A stretch of DNA of 64,000 nt, from NCBI GenBank assembly GCA_021773115.1, contig JAJFKS010000003.1:186001-250000 (forward strand), in the 5' to 3' direction. Under the pieces are notes generated by a model that saw nothing but the letters and a program-made list of their open reading frames with translations, was not told the origin of the DNA and did not search any database. This document shows, piece after piece, positions 9,879 through 19,800 of this stretch (position 1 is the first letter of the stretch; each line of letters starts with the position of its first letter). This stretch comes from Woeseiaceae bacterium (GTDB lineage: Bacteria > Pseudomonadota > Gammaproteobacteria > Steroidobacterales > Woeseiaceae). Position numbers and translations under genes: made by a program.

Positions 9879-11152
9879 CAGGGTCGCGTCTGGCCTGTGC
9901 CGCGAAGCACGTATTTATAGCTGCATAGTTGCTCTGCACCAACCGGACCGCGCGCATGGATGCGGCCGGTCGCAATTCCGATTTCCGCACCCATGCCAAA
10001 TTCGCCGCCATCCGCAAACTGTGTCGATGCATTGTGCAGCACGATCGCGCTATCGACGTCCCGCAAAAAGCGTTCCGCCGCAGTGACATCGCTCGCGACA
10101 ATACTTTCCGTGTGACCGGAGCCGTACATGGCAATGTGCTCAATTGCTTCGTCGATGTTGGCAACGACTCGAACGGACAGGATTGCGTCCAGATACTCGC
10201 TTCTCCAATCCGCAACGCTAGCCGCCGCTACGTTCGGCACAATCGCTGCTACGGCCGCATCACCGCGAATTTCACAACCGGCTTCGACCAGCGCCGCAAT
10301 GATGTCCGGGAGAAGTCGCGCGGCGGCGTCCGAATCGACCAGCAGCGTTTCGGCCGCACCGCAGATTCCAGTGCGACGCATCTTTGCGTTTATCACGATC
10401 TCGCGCGCCATTGATGCGTCCGCGGAGCTGTGCAGGTACACGTGGCAGATGCCTTCAAGGTGACCGATAACGGGCACCCGCGCCTCGTCCTGCACGCGTT
10501 TGATCAGGCTCTTGCCGCCTCGTGGCACGACGACATCCAGCCATTCGGTCATCGATGACAGCATGAAACCGACGGCGGCACGATCGCGTGTGCCGACCAT
10601 CTGTACACAATCCGCACTTAGGCCCGCCGCCTTCAACCCTTCAACCAGGCAGACATGAATTTCGCGACTCGAATTGAAGCTATCTGAGCCACCTCTGAGG
10701 ATGACGGCATTGCCGGACTTGAGACACAGCGCAGCGGCATCTGCCGTAACGTTCGGGCGGCTCTCGTAAATAATACCGATCACCCCCAGCGGTACCGAGA
10801 CCCGCTGAATATCGAGCCCATTCGGCTGTTGCCACGCCTGCAAGACACGACCAACGGGGTCGGCCATTGCGCTGATTAGCTCCAGGCCGGATGCCATGGC
10901 CTCGATTCGCTTGTCATCAAGCGCGAGCCGGTCGAGAAGCGCGCCGCTGAGTTTGCGCTGGCGGGCCTCTTCAAGGTCGGTTTGATTGGCCGCCAGGATA
11001 ATGTTGGACCGCTCCCGCAATGAGCGTGCAGCGATTTGCAGCGCCTTGTTGCGTTGCTCCGCAGTACTCTGCGCGAGTTCCTGGGCAGCGACGCGCGCTC
11101 GTGCACCGAGGTCCGACATGAGTGTCATGATGTCCACGTCAGTGTTAGTCAT
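9878..11152 (-). CDS. proA: Gamma-glutamyl phosphate reductase
   Basis: A 424-residue enzyme of proline synthesis: NADPH-dependent reduction of gamma-glutamyl phosphate to glutamate semialdehyde. It has the aldehyde-dehydrogenase-like fold with LKSGNAVILRGG and the active-site RRTGICGAAET segment. The ATG at 11152 is chosen because it lies in an ATGACTAA junction, overlapping the proB stop by 8 bases; a longer frame upstream would run deep into proB. ProB and ProA usually form a complex that channels the labile phosphate intermediate, which fits coupled translation. Confidence 0.95.
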   Translation of the reverse strand: MTNTDVDIMTLMSDLGARARVAAQELAQSTAEQRNKALQIAARSLRERSNIILAANQTDLEEARQRKLSGALLDRLALDDKRIEAMASGLELISAMADPVGRVLQAWQQPNGLDIQRVSVPLGVIGIIYESRPNVTADAAALCLKSGNAVILRGGSDSFNSSREIHVCLVEGLKAAGLSADCVQMVGTRDRAAVGFMLSSMTEWLDVVVPRGGKSLIKRVQDEARVPVIGHLEGICHVYLHSSADASMAREIVINAKMRRTGICGAAETLLVDSDAAARLLPDIIAALVEAGCEIRGDAAVAAIVPNVAAASVADWRSEYLDAILSVRVVANIDEAIEHIAMYGSGHTESIVASDVTAAERFLRDVDSAIVLHNASTQFADGGEFGMGAEIGIATGRIHARGPVGAEQLCSYKYVLRGTGQTRP

Positions 11153-12257
11153 TTTCAAACAGCACCAATTCGTCACGATGTACGACGACAGATCGTCCAC
11201 GATAGCCCAGGCGATGTTCAATTTGCCCGGATTGGCAACCTGCCAGTTGGCTCGCCTCAGTGGATGAATACTCGGCAAGCCCTCGCCCAACCTCTACGCC
11301 TGCCGCATTCTTGAGTGAGACAACATCGCCTCGATCAAACGTACCCACAACCGCTGTCACGCCGACAGGCAGCAAGCTGCCGCCCTCACGCAATGCTTTG
11401 ACCGCCCCGACATCCAGATGCAGCGAGCCCATGACCTCGAGTGCTCCTGCAAGCCACTGTTTGCGAGCGGTCGCCGGCGTACCACTGGCATGGAAAACCG
11501 TACATCGACCACCGTCCTGCAGGGCCCGCAGTGGATTGTCGACGGTCCCGTTCGCGATGATTGTTGAACAACCTGCATGGGTCGCAATGCCGGCCGCCAG
11601 CACCTTGGTGCGCATGCCGCCGGTGCCGTGACCCGTGTTTGATTCACCCGCCATCGCCTGTATCGCATCGCTGATGCGGCTGACCTCAGGTACGTGCTCC
11701 GCATTTTCAGTGCTTCGCGGATTTGCTGTGTATAGCCCGTCCACATCGGAGAGCAGAATCAATGCATCGGCCATTACCAATTGCGCGATCCTCGCGGCCA
11801 GCCGGTCGTTGTCACCGTAACGAATCTCCTCAGTTGCAACCGTATCGTTTTCGTTGACGATCGGGATTACGGATCTTTCCAGAAGTTTACCAAATGTCCG
11901 TCGTGCATTTAGAAAGCGTCGGCGATTCTCCGTGTCATCCGGCGTCATCAGGACCTGTGCTGCGACCAGACCGTGCGCAGCAAGAACCGCCTGATAGGTG
12001 TGCACCAGCTGAATCTGACCAACCGCGGCAGCAGCCTGCAGGTCGTCGAGTCGCGCCCGGGCCTTGTTGATACCGAGTACGTTACAACCGATCGCGATGG
12101 CACCGGACGAGACGATTAACAGCTGGTGGTCGTCAGTGGAGAGTGTCGCCAAGTCCCCGGCAAGTGACTTGAGCCAGGCGTGATTCACCTGTCCCCGTTC
12201 GTCGATCAGCAGCGATGAGCCAACCTTGACAACCAAGCGACGGTAGTCTGATAACAC
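11145..12257 (-). CDS. proB: Glutamate 5-kinase with PUA domain
   Basis: A 370-residue kinase that phosphorylates glutamate in the first step of proline synthesis, normally inhibited by proline. The amino-acid kinase fold shows VVKVGSSLL at the N-terminus, NENDTVATEE and the SDVDGLY segment. A C-terminal PUA domain follows from about residue 275. It begins with GTG overlapping the ilvN TAG by one base (TAGTG). The tail runs 8 bases into proA. The N-terminal lysine and glycine loop appear intact. Confidence 0.95.
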   Translation of the reverse strand: MLSDYRRLVVKVGSSLLIDERGQVNHAWLKSLAGDLATLSTDDHQLLIVSSGAIAIGCNVLGINKARARLDDLQAAAAVGQIQLVHTYQAVLAAHGLVAAQVLMTPDDTENRRRFLNARRTFGKLLERSVIPIVNENDTVATEEIRYGDNDRLAARIAQLVMADALILLSDVDGLYTANPRSTENAEHVPEVSRISDAIQAMAGESNTGHGTGGMRTKVLAAGIATHAGCSTIIANGTVDNPLRALQDGGRCTVFHASGTPATARKQWLAGALEVMGSLHLDVGAVKALREGGSLLPVGVTAVVGTFDRGDVVSLKNAAGVEVGRGLAEYSSTEASQLAGCQSGQIEHRLGYRGRSVVVHRDELVLFEND

Positions 12258-12778
12258 TAGCTGACAAGCAGGTGCTGGCGATCGAATGACGTCAGCGTAA
12301 CCTCGCCTTTTGACACAGCGACCGATCCACTACGCGCAACGGCCGAAATTTCACCAATACCGGCTGCCGCCGCGACAAAGGCATCAATATCGTTCACATT
12401 GCCGGTGAGCTGCATCGTGCAACTCACCTGAGCGTCGTCCAGTATTTCCGCACCAAATTGTTTTGCAAGAGGGAGCACGCGCGCCAGGCCACCCGTACCG
12501 AGCTTGATCTTGACGATCGCGAGCTCGCGTTCAAAGTGTTCACCCAATGTCATGTCGTGAATATTCACGACGTCGACCAGTTTCGCGAGTTGCGCATTGA
12601 GTTGCGCAATCGCCGCATCGGAACCGGAAATCACGAGTGTCACTCGCGACACACGCGGATCGTAAGTTGGTGCCACATTCAGCGTCTCAATATTGTAGCT
12701 ACGTGACGAAAACATGCCGGTCATACGTGTCAACGCACCGACTTCATTTTGCAAAAGGACAGAGATTGCGTGTCGCAT
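12257..12778 (-). CDS. ilvN: Acetolactate synthase small (regulatory) subunit
   Basis: A 173-residue regulatory subunit (IlvN/IlvH type) that activates the catalytic subunit and gives valine feedback. It starts with the ACT-domain signature (HAISVLLQNEVGALTRMTG, then RSYNIETLNVAPT) and continues with the C-terminal ACT-like domain. Length is typical. Unusually it is not downstream of ilvB; it diverges from it and instead leads a unit with proB, proA and glpD. A possible promoter for this strand is TTGTTA at 12858-12853 and AATACT at 12835-12830 with a 17-base spacer (weak matches). Confidence 0.95.
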   Translation of the reverse strand: MRHAISVLLQNEVGALTRMTGMFSSRSYNIETLNVAPTYDPRVSRVTLVISGSDAAIAQLNAQLAKLVDVVNIHDMTLGEHFERELAIVKIKLGTGGLARVLPLAKQFGAEILDDAQVSCTMQLTGNVNDIDAFVAAAAGIGEISAVARSGSVAVSKGEVTLTSFDRQHLLVS

Positions 12779-12934
12779 GAGAATTCTTGCTTTTTCCGAT
12801 TGGAGGATTACGAATGAAACTATCTATGCAGTATTTACCGAGGATGGTGGCGTAACAAGTTCAGTATTGCAATGCCACTTGATATGGTAAACACTCGCGC
12901 GAATTCCCTTATTTATTAAACTTGTAGCAAACTG
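12779..12934. promoter_or_regulatory. Divergent ilvN/ilvB control region
   Basis: This 156-base gap must carry promoters for both acetolactate synthase genes. It holds a possible 13-codon leader frame (12814-12855) and a 7-base inverted repeat, ACAAGTT at 12855-12861 and AACTTGT at 12919-12925. The first arm overlaps the leader stop codon and the second arm lies just before the ilvB ATG. The arms are short and far apart (57 bases), so an attenuation role is only a hypothesis. No U-rich terminator follows the repeat. A TTGATA at 12879-12884 has no well-spaced -10 box. Confidence 0.4.
12814..12855 (+). CDS. Possible ilvB leader peptide (13 aa)
   Basis: A short frame, MKLSMQYLPRMVA, opens at an ATG placed seven bases after a perfect GGAGG (12802-12806), the strongest ribosome-binding site near ilvB. 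It ends at TAA 79 bases before the ilvB ATG and is in a different frame from it. It contains two leucines and one valine, which is not enriched enough for a classical branched-chain attenuator. It could be a translated leader or a chance frame. Confidence 0.35.
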   Translation: MKLSMQYLPRMVA

Positions 12935-14785
12935 ATGACCCAGATAACGAATACAGCCACGATTGACCAGCATCCGCTTCGCGGAAAATCCATGATCGGC
13001 GCGGAAGCCGTCATCCAGGTGTTGGCTGATGAAGGTGTGAATACCGTATTTGGTTACAGTGGCGGCGCCATCCTGCCGATTTATGATGCCGTTTTTCGTT
13101 TCAACGAGAACACGGAAAAAACGACGTCCGATACGCGAATTCGACTGGTGGTTCCAGCCAATGAGCAGGGGGCCGGATTCATGGCAGCCGGCTATGCAAG
13201 AGCCAGCGGCAAAGTCGGTGTTGTTATCGTAACTTCTGGGCCGGGCGCAACGAACACCGTTACACCGGTTCGTGACAGCATGGCCGATTCAGTGCCATTG
13301 GTGGTCATTTGCGGCCAGGTGCCGCGCGCAGCGATTGGTACCGACGCATTTCAGGAGGCGCCGGTCTCCGCCATCATGGGTGCCGTCGCCAAGCACGTAT
13401 TCCTCGTCAGCGATCCATCGCAACTTGAGGAAACGATGCGCAGTGCATTTGAATTGGCGCGAACCGGCCGACCCGGTCCGGTTGTTGTCGATATACCAAA
13501 GGATGTTCAAAATACGGATGTTGACTTCAAGGGTCACGGCGTTTTATCGCTGCCCGGCTATTACAATCGACTCGCCGCCGTAACGCGAAATCGTCTCACT
13601 GATGCCGACTGCAAGCGTTTTTTCGCAATGCTTGCCGAATCCGAGCGGCCGTTGATTTATGCGGGCGGTGGCGTCATAAATGGCGATGCCGTAAAAGCGA
13701 TGCGTCACCTCGCAAACGAATACGGTATTCCGGTTACCACTACCCTGATGGCTCTCGGTGCCAGCGATACCCGGCATCCGCTCGCCATGCATATGCTGGG
13801 CATGCATGGCGTCGCCTCTGCGAACTACGCCGTGGAGGACTGCGACTTTCTGATAGCGATTGGCGCACGATTTGATGATCGCGTTGCCGGCAATGCTGCA
13901 AAGTTTGCTCCCAGAGCAAAGCACATCGCGCAGTTCGATGTAGACCCTGCCGAGATCGGCAAAGTCAAACGGGTTAACTGGCATCACGTTGGTGTATTGC
14001 AAACGGACCTGGCGGACATTCTTGAATACGGTCAGCGCATCAATTTTGAAAAGACATTCGCAGCCTGGCACGACGAAATCGCGGTTCTGAAAAAGGAATA
14101 TGCACTCAACTACGATCGGAACAGTGCGCTGATCCAGCCCTATGCGATTATCGAAGAGATCAACAAACACACCAAGGGCCAGGCAATCATTTCAACCGGT
14201 GTCGGCCAGCACCAGATGTGGGCGGCACAGTATTTTGACTTCCGAGAACCCCGCCTGTGGCTGACATCCGGCAGCATGGGAACCATGGGCTTTGGATTGC
14301 CCGCTGCGATTGGCGCCCAGTTTGCACGGCCTGACCGGGTCGTGATTGATATTGACGGTGACGCAAGCATTCGTATGAATATCGGCGAACTCGAAACAGC
14401 GACGACCTACAACCAGCCAATTAAGGTCATCGTATTGAATAATTTTGGTGATGGCATGGTGCGGCAATGGCAAAAACTGTATTTCGATGGTCGTATGTCC
14501 GGCAGCGACAAATCTCTGCACCATAAGGACTTTGTTAAGGCGGCCGAAGCGGATGGATTCAAATTTGCCAAACGCCTGGACAATAAGGACGACATCAAAG
14601 ATGTCATTCGCGATTTCATGAATTTTGCTGGCCCGGCGTTCCTCGAGGTCATTATCGATCGGGATGCCGGCGTCTACCCGATGGTCGGCCCCGGACAGGG
14701 CTATGACAATATGATCACCGGCGACTTCATCAAAAGTCGCTCGAAACCCGACGACCAAGCGCCGGGGCCGAGCGAAATGTTCTAA
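12935..14785 (+). CDS. ilvB: Acetolactate synthase large (catalytic) subunit
   Basis: A 616-residue thiamine-diphosphate enzyme that condenses two pyruvates, or pyruvate with 2-oxobutyrate, for valine, leucine and isoleucine synthesis. Visible features are the N-terminal YSGGAILPIYDA segment with the catalytic glutamate in VVPANEQGAGFMA, the FAD/middle domain with GARFDDRVAGN, and the C-terminal TPP/Mg motif GDASIRMN with the NNFGDG end. It is transcribed away from ilvN. No strong SD is seen before the ATG. The gene ends 15 bases before the convergent S9 peptidase gene. Confidence 0.96.
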   Translation: MTQITNTATIDQHPLRGKSMIGAEAVIQVLADEGVNTVFGYSGGAILPIYDAVFRFNENTEKTTSDTRIRLVVPANEQGAGFMAAGYARASGKVGVVIVTSGPGATNTVTPVRDSMADSVPLVVICGQVPRAAIGTDAFQEAPVSAIMGAVAKHVFLVSDPSQLEETMRSAFELARTGRPGPVVVDIPKDVQNTDVDFKGHGVLSLPGYYNRLAAVTRNRLTDADCKRFFAMLAESERPLIYAGGGVINGDAVKAMRHLANEYGIPVTTTLMALGASDTRHPLAMHMLGMHGVASANYAVEDCDFLIAIGARFDDRVAGNAAKFAPRAKHIAQFDVDPAEIGKVKRVNWHHVGVLQTDLADILEYGQRINFEKTFAAWHDEIAVLKKEYALNYDRNSALIQPYAIIEEINKHTKGQAIISTGVGQHQMWAAQYFDFREPRLWLTSGSMGTMGFGLPAAIGAQFARPDRVVIDIDGDASIRMNIGELETATTYNQPIKVIVLNNFGDGMVRQWQKLYFDGRMSGSDKSLHHKDFVKAAEADGFKFAKRLDNKDDIKDVIRDFMNFAGPAFLEVIIDRDAGVYPMVGPGQGYDNMITGDFIKSRSKPDDQAPGPSEMF

Positions 14786-14800
14786 AACGCGCTTCCGGAC

Positions 14801-16786
14801 TTACAAACCTCCCGGGCCACAATCGTTTTTCAAGAAATCCATCATGGTTCCGTAAAGCGCAATCTGGTGGCGATAGAACAGCGTGCTTGAGAAGTGATCC
14901 GCACCATCCAGTTCCAGATACTTGTAGTTCTTGTTGTACTTATCGAGCAGCTTGCGATACTTCGTTGCATGCTCCGGCGGCACACGTTGATCGACGCTAC
15001 CGTGGATAAGCAGCATCGGTACGTTGACCTTCTCGACTTCATCCAAAGGTGAGATGCTGTCATCCCACATACGTAACTGTTCTTCGGCACCCGCGCCTCG
15101 AAGTTGATAACGATAGTAGTTAACCTGCATCAACGGATCGGAAACCGCTGCTCCAGCAATGACACACTGATAGATTTGATCCTCGCGCGAGGCCGCGACA
15201 AGTGCAGCGTAGCCGCCGTAAGACCATCCAAACATCGCCATTCGATCGGGATCGACCAGGCCTTGTTCGACCAGGTACCTGGCACCGTCGTCCTTGTCAT
15301 CCTGCATCTTGTAGCCGCCCTGGCCACCGTTTACGAACGCGTCCATGTAAAACTTCATGCCGTAGCCCTGCGAACCACGGTATTGTGGCTGCAGTACCAT
15401 GTATCCGTTATTGGCCAGCATCTGCGACCACTCATCATAGACAACCGTCTCCTGCACGAACGGACCGCCATGCGGCAACACGATTAACGGGAAAGGGCCC
15501 TTGCCCTGGGGAACGGTCAGGAATGCCGGAATCATTTGCCCATCGCGGGCCTCGTATTCGATGTATTTCAAATCGGCCAGGTTCTTGCTCTCCAGCAATG
15601 GCTGCCGACTTCCGACCGGCACCACTTTGCCGTCTTTAATCAGGTAGTACGTGCCCGGATCGCGCGGCCCTGTGTTTACGACCGTCATTGTGTTGCCGTC
15701 GCGAGAGCGGCTGTTGATACTAATGAGGTGTGAGTACGGAATCAGCTCTTCGAGCTGCTTATAGACCGCACCCTCAATCTCATCGAAATACTCGGCGCGA
15801 AGTTTGTCCTTGAAGTAGGAAACGCCAGTGACTCGGTTAGGGTGCGCCCAGGTGTTGCTGTGATACCTGACGCCGAAGACATCCGCATCGCTGCGTCGAT
15901 AGATCAGCTCGTCAAGTTGCCTGGTATTGACGTCAAAAGACCAAAGTCCGATTTTATCGTTGCCATTGTTTGCGGTGACCAACAGATGATCTACCTTGGT
16001 GTAATCGATTTCATGGACTTCAAACGTTTCGAAATCGTCTTCACTCATGCGTTTGATTTCGTTCCAGCCTTTGCTGCCGGGTTTACGCCAATACCAAATA
16101 AGTTCACCGGCTTGCACATCGAAACCACGCGCGAGGTACGGATTGCCATTCTCGTCGAAGTCGATATTGCCGAGGGAAAGTTTTCCCCTGATCAAGAGTT
16201 TCTTCGTGCCTTTGTTGAGATCAAACTCCCAATACGCCCGCGGCCGGAACGGCTCGGAAATCTTCGAGGCCGGACCTTTCTCCTCCTCCGGATCCTCGAA
16301 TTCAAAGAAGGAGATAATGATCTTGCTTGGTTTCCCAGGCATTACGTTTTCTATCTCTGGATTGATTTCATCAAAAGATCGGATTTTCTTTTTCTCAACG
16401 TTAACCGTGGCGAGCCTTGTTTCGTAGACCCCTTGATTGAAACCCTCGATCTTGTCGCGGACTTTTTGCCGTAAAGTGAACACAATGTCCGTATCGCCGG
16501 CCCACCTGAAACTGGTTATCTCCATCGGGTCAGCATCCAGGCGAAACGGTTCTTTATCCAGGTTTGCGGCCTCATATACCTCGATGATCGGATTGCCGTC
16601 TTTCGACGGAATTTTCATCAGGCCCAGATACTTACCGTCCGGCGATACCTGCGCATTATTGATGACCTCGCGAAGCGCCCAATACTCCAGTGGATACGGT
16701 TCCGGCGCGTCACCGGCCATTGCAACCCCGGACCCCAACATGCCGAGCAAATTCAGGCCAATCAACACTGCTAGTAATCTCTTCAT
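14801..16786 (-). CDS. S9 family peptidase (prolyl oligopeptidase/acylaminoacyl peptidase type), exported
   Basis: A 661-residue serine peptidase with a cleavable signal peptide ending near GVAMA. The N-terminal half is a beta-propeller that limits access to small peptides. The C-terminal alpha/beta hydrolase domain has the nucleophile in GWSYGGYAA, the acid in HGSVDQRVPPEHA and the histidine in GADHFSS. It likely cleaves oligopeptides in the periplasm. It lies directly downstream of a TonB-dependent receptor on the same strand, separated by a terminator, which suggests peptide uptake and breakdown. The specificity (dipeptidyl versus acylaminoacyl) cannot be read. Confidence 0.92.
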   Translation of the reverse strand: MKRLLAVLIGLNLLGMLGSGVAMAGDAPEPYPLEYWALREVINNAQVSPDGKYLGLMKIPSKDGNPIIEVYEAANLDKEPFRLDADPMEITSFRWAGDTDIVFTLRQKVRDKIEGFNQGVYETRLATVNVEKKKIRSFDEINPEIENVMPGKPSKIIISFFEFEDPEEEKGPASKISEPFRPRAYWEFDLNKGTKKLLIRGKLSLGNIDFDENGNPYLARGFDVQAGELIWYWRKPGSKGWNEIKRMSEDDFETFEVHEIDYTKVDHLLVTANNGNDKIGLWSFDVNTRQLDELIYRRSDADVFGVRYHSNTWAHPNRVTGVSYFKDKLRAEYFDEIEGAVYKQLEELIPYSHLISINSRSRDGNTMTVVNTGPRDPGTYYLIKDGKVVPVGSRQPLLESKNLADLKYIEYEARDGQMIPAFLTVPQGKGPFPLIVLPHGGPFVQETVVYDEWSQMLANNGYMVLQPQYRGSQGYGMKFYMDAFVNGGQGGYKMQDDKDDGARYLVEQGLVDPDRMAMFGWSYGGYAALVAASREDQIYQCVIAGAAVSDPLMQVNYYRYQLRGAGAEEQLRMWDDSISPLDEVEKVNVPMLLIHGSVDQRVPPEHATKYRKLLDKYNKNYKYLELDGADHFSSTLFYRHQIALYGTMMDFLKNDCGPGGL

Positions 16787-16800
16787 CGTATCAGTCCCAA

Positions 16801-16833
16801 GAAAAAAGCCCGCGGGGCATACACCCCGCGGGC
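16801..16833 (-). terminator. Rho-independent terminator after the TonB receptor gene
   Basis: A perfect 10-base stem, GCCCGCGGGG (16808-16817) with CCCCGCGGGC (16824-16833), encloses a six-base loop. On the minus strand it is followed by six Ts (16807-16802). It sits between the receptor stop and the S9 peptidase start, so it probably ends or reduces receptor transcripts before the peptidase gene. Confidence 0.9.
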
Positions 16834-16869
16834 CTGGATTTAACCAATCATATTCGATAAACGACCCGA

Positions 16870-19800
16870 CTACTCACCACCACCAAAGTTGACACGAACA
16901 TCCAGGAAGAATGTCCGTCCCTGGAGGTCGTAGCCGTAGCCAATCGGTGTGTTGTTGATGCAGAAAACAGGCTCGTTGCAATCTATGACCGGCGGACTCT
17001 TGTCGAATGCATTGCGAAGACCTCCACCGACTGTCCAGCGATCACCGTAGTAATAAACTGAAACATGGTGCAGGAAGTAATTGTCCGTATCAGCGTAGTC
17101 ACGGCAGAGCACGTCATTGGGTGGTCCCTGGCATGTGTCAGAAGCACCCGTGATGGCTTCATCAAAGTCGTCAATACCATCAACATCCTGACCGACTGAG
17201 CCGAGGTAACGGGTTTCCCAGGTCAAACGCCAATTGTCATAGTCAAAGCGCAAGCCGGAGCGAACATTCCAGGTCGGGAAGCCCCATTCACCCTGGAAAG
17301 TATCGACGTCAGGCACACCATCATCATCAAGGAAAAGTGTCGAACGCTCGAGTGTGCGAGTAGCTGTAACGTCCCACAACACGTCAATCGGCCGATCGAA
17401 AATCGTGAACGAGTCGTCCAATGTCAAATTGATGTCAACGCCGCGTGCTGACTCAGCCTCACGGTTAATGAAGCCCGAATCGATGATATCGATTACCGGG
17501 TTCGTCGGGTCCGACAAATCGCGGGTAATGCGACTACAGAAAACGCTGTTACCAGTCAACGAATTATAGCAGTCGTTCACAATGAACTGGCCGCTAGGCT
17601 CGATAATCGTCTGGTTAACATCAATCTCGTAGTACGTCGCACTCAGTGCCAAACCGAACGCATTGGTGAACGGCTGATCCCAGGCAAATCCGGCAGACCA
17701 GGACTCAGATTCCTCGGCATTCAGATCGAGCGCACCACCTCTGGAAACTTCAGTAGAGAAGACAGGAGCAAACGGGAAGTTACTTGCCTGCGTTGGATCA
17801 ACACCCGCGGCAATACAGTTCGTGAACACTTGCGCGTCACGAGTATCCAGCGATGGGTCATAGGTCCCATTGAGGCCAGTTTGAGCCTCCAGCGGAATAA
17901 AGCATGGATCAGCGATGTTGCCAAAACCGGACTGAGCCTGAAGGAACAACTCCCTGAGGTTCGGTGCGCGGAAAGACGTACCGAATGTACCACGAATCAG
18001 CAGAGACTCGACGGGACGCCAACCAAGCTTGAATGACTCAGTGTTATCGGAGCCGTAAATTTCGTCGTCGGTATAGCGTGTCGACAAGTTGATTGATAAT
18101 TCCTCGAAAGCCGGTACGCCTGCAAGCAACGGAATCTCAATTTCGGCGAAGATCTCATCTGTGTCTTTGTCACCCGTGGCACCACCATCGGTAAAGAAGC
18201 CAAAGAACAAGCCGTCACGTGCTACAGCGTCAGGAATCGACGCGATGTCATCGTTGCGGTGCTCAGCACCAAAACCGAGTGCGACACTGCCAGCGGGAAG
18301 CTCGAAGATGTCGCCGGTAACATAAGCGGAAATTATTGTCTGCTCGTATTCGGTATCGAAGTTACGACCATCGAACAAGTAGTCGCGCTCCGCCTGCGTG
18401 GCAAAGTCACCCGTAACCACGCCAACCGGGTACAGTGATGAGGCAAACATATTGACCGGGACGCAGCCTGGCGCTACGTCGGCAGCTAGAACTGCACCTG
18501 TATCGTTCTGACAAGGTGTATTCGTCGTAGAAAACACACCAAGGGACAGATCAAGCCTGTCGTCGCGGATTCCGCGACGCTCTGACTCAGCGCTTGATTT
18601 CGTGTAGCTCGCATAAGCATCGAACGACCAGTTATCCAGCGAACCAAATTGTAACCATGGCATATCGCCTCGAACGCCGCCGACTACGCGTATTTGATCG
18701 CCGTTTACCTTCGTGAAGTTGCGGTCACCTGCGACGGAGACGATTGGCTGTACGCTAGCGCCACCGCCGATCGGGCCACCAGTCTGATCACAGCTACCAC
18801 CGCTACTCGGATCACAACCAAATGCGTTCATTACGCCAGCAATAACGCCGGGGTTATTCATTAGAGCGTCAAACGCGTCGCCGCAATCCGTGCCACCGAC
18901 AGCAGCCGGGTTACAAATATTGAACGGATTATTCGCCGGAACGATTGGAAACAGCTGACCTTCGGAGGAGTTTGAGAAGAAGTCGGTCTCTGAATACATG
19001 ACTTCAAAGTAAGGCGTGATGTTTGCCTCGGTATCAAGTGTGTATTCACCGTAACCCATGAATTGCAGGGTTTCGTTTGCGGCAACCAGGTCGGAATTCT
19101 GCTGGCTTGCCTTGCCGTTCAGGTCATAGTCACGGAAATTTAGATCCGCGACGCCGTCCTGATCACTGTCAACACCAAAACCGAATATTGAGGACTCAGA
19201 GAATCCATTCCAGGCGCCGTTAGACGTGCCGGGCGTTGCATAAATACTCCCCGAGAACGGTACAGACACACGTGCTGCCAACAGGCCGAGTCGGCATTCA
19301 TCCCAGGGAGTCATGCCGTAAACCGTGGGATAAAACTGCTCGTCCTGACGGAACTGACCGTTTTCATCTATCTCGTAGTTTTTGTCACAGCCTGCCGTCC
19401 ACGGACGGTCTGCGAGAGTAACGTTATCAGTATCCTGGTACTCAGCACCAAAACCGATGAAGCCCCGGTCAAAGTTCTTACCCCAGACAACACTTAATGT
19501 ATTTTCGACACCGCCACCATGTTCCGGGACACGTGTGAAGCCTTCAATTTCAATACCATCAAAGTCTTTACGCAGAATCACGTTCGCGACGCCCGCAATG
19601 GCATCGGAACCGTAAACAGACGACGCGCCATCGAGCAGCAGGTCGTACTGTTGTACCAACGACGCAGGAATCTGATTCAGGTTGGCAGCGAAGGGGGCGC
19701 CTTCCACACCAGCCGGTGCCAGGCGACGACCGTTGACCAAAACCAAGGTACGTGCCTCACCGAGGCCGCGCAGGTTAACCGTCGACGAACCCGGTCCGTT

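Noticed and set aside
13544-14170. A 208-codon minus-strand frame inside ilvB.
   Set aside because: IlvB is intact and conserved over the same bases; the opposite frame has no domain or SD.
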